Both the position numbers and the translations under genes were made by a program. DNA of 21,766 bases from an uncultured Clostridia bacterium (GTDB lineage Bacteria > Bacillota > Clostridia > Christensenellales > Aristaeellaceae): NCBI GenBank assembly GCA_934615235.1, contig CAKTTL010000043.1, forward strand, positions 1 through 21,766, written 5' to 3'. Of this stretch, positions 21,522 to 21,766 are shown piece after piece (position 1 is the first letter of the stretch; each line of letters starts with the position of its first letter). Under the pieces are notes generated by a model. It ran no database searches. It was not told the DNA's origin and saw nothing but the letters and a program-made list of their open reading frames with translations.

Positions 21522-21766
21522 ATGTGCAAAGACGTTCAGATTAAAGAGGAGCGAATATCCTCAATAGAATATATCGAATTTCTAAAGCGCACGGATTTAG
21601 GGTCGCAGTATCCGAAGGAACGGTTCGAGGAAAGGATAGCAAAGCTGGTTGATCACGTATCAATCAGTCTTGTTGCAAGAAACAGGGATAATCAAATTGT
21701 CGGTGTCCTATTCGGATTGACCGACTATGCCTATTGGCTTTATGTAACTGATTTGGGTGTAGACAG
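21522..21766 (+). CDS. GNAT-family N-acetyltransferase, N-terminal part (runs off the window)
   Basis: Only 81 codons are inside the window. The start ATG at 21522 follows GGAGGTAGCGCTT, a strong site. The visible part contains 'SISLVARNRDNQIVGVLFGL' and 'WLYVTDLGVD', matching the first half of the GNAT acetyl-CoA fold: the beta2-beta3 hairpin and the beta4 strand that runs into the acetyl-CoA binding loop. That loop (R/QxxGxG/A) should lie just past the end. Base composition is about 42% G+C, against about 68% in the GH27 gene end, with rare codons such as ATA, CTA, TTA and AGA, so the gene was probably acquired. The substrate is unknown. Confidence 0.78.
   Translation, partial: MCKDVQIKEERISSIEYIEFLKRTDLGSQYPKERFEERIAKLVDHVSISLVARNRDNQIVGVLFGLTDYAYWLYVTDLGVD

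Noticed and set aside
1..21766. CRISPR arrays, tRNA/rRNA genes, insertion sequences, riboswitches
   Set aside because: No regularly spaced repeats, cloverleaf with a GTTCGA-type T-loop in a gap, transposase motifs or long structured leaders were seen. The gaps are short and mostly explained by promoters and terminators. A covariance-model search was not possible.

Overview
The window is a GC-rich chromosomal segment (about 68% G+C in a 60-base sample near 21.4 kb) from what looks like an anaerobic, plant-fibre-using Bacillota/Clostridia bacterium. The evidence is strong AGGAGG-type ribosome binding sites, consensus housekeeping (TTGACA/TATAAT) promoters, a YesM/YesN-type two-component pair beside a CUT1 sugar ABC transporter, a split chromate-transporter pair, and many metabolic genes ended by classic Rho-independent hairpins. 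A high-GC Christensenellales-like or related gut lineage is a guess; no rRNA or marker gene is present to settle it.

Layout. (1) 1-1102, minus strand: an unrecognised 326-aa protein whose 3' end overlaps the GTG start of a FeoA-like iron-transport gene that runs off the left edge. (2) 1191-8041, minus strand: a carbohydrate-uptake locus, read from right to left: YesM-like sensor kinase, YesN-like response regulator, sugar-binding protein, two permeases, and a cytoplasmic alpha/beta esterase. A hairpin terminator separates the binding protein from the permeases, and the esterase has its own near-consensus promoter. No ATPase gene is present, so a shared MsmX-type ATPase elsewhere is likely. 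(3) 8199-9933, minus strand: a small ECF sigma factor followed by a one-TM, DUF4179-like putative anti-sigma protein. (4) 10058-13525, plus strand: the two halves of a CHR-family transporter, then a CE15-like glucuronoyl esterase and an MFS transporter. (5) 13569-16101, minus strand: an L-2-hydroxyisocaproate/L-lactate dehydrogenase and an LctP-family lactate permease. (6) 16236-16448, minus strand: a 70-aa single-TM protein under a perfect TTGACA-N17-TATAAT promoter. (7) 16542-21459: an AraC regulator divergent from a GH2 enzyme, followed after a terminator by a GH27 enzyme. (8) 21522 to the end: the start of an AT-richer GNAT acetyltransferase gene, probably acquired.

How it fits together. 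The glycan enzymes (esterase, CE15-like esterase, GH2, GH27) all lack signal peptides. The picture is import of short, decorated oligosaccharides (ABC or MFS) followed by intracellular removal of esters, galactose/arabinopyranose and beta-linked sugars. The sensor kinase and AraC protein would give two separate inducer-controlled regulons. The dehydrogenase/permease pair would exchange lactate or a related 2-hydroxyacid. The least explained parts are the small membrane protein with an internal hairpin, the protein coupled to FeoA, and the palindromes in the sigma/chr divergent promoter region. No tRNA, rRNA, CRISPR array or insertion sequence was seen, and no gene-free stretch exceeds 300 bases.
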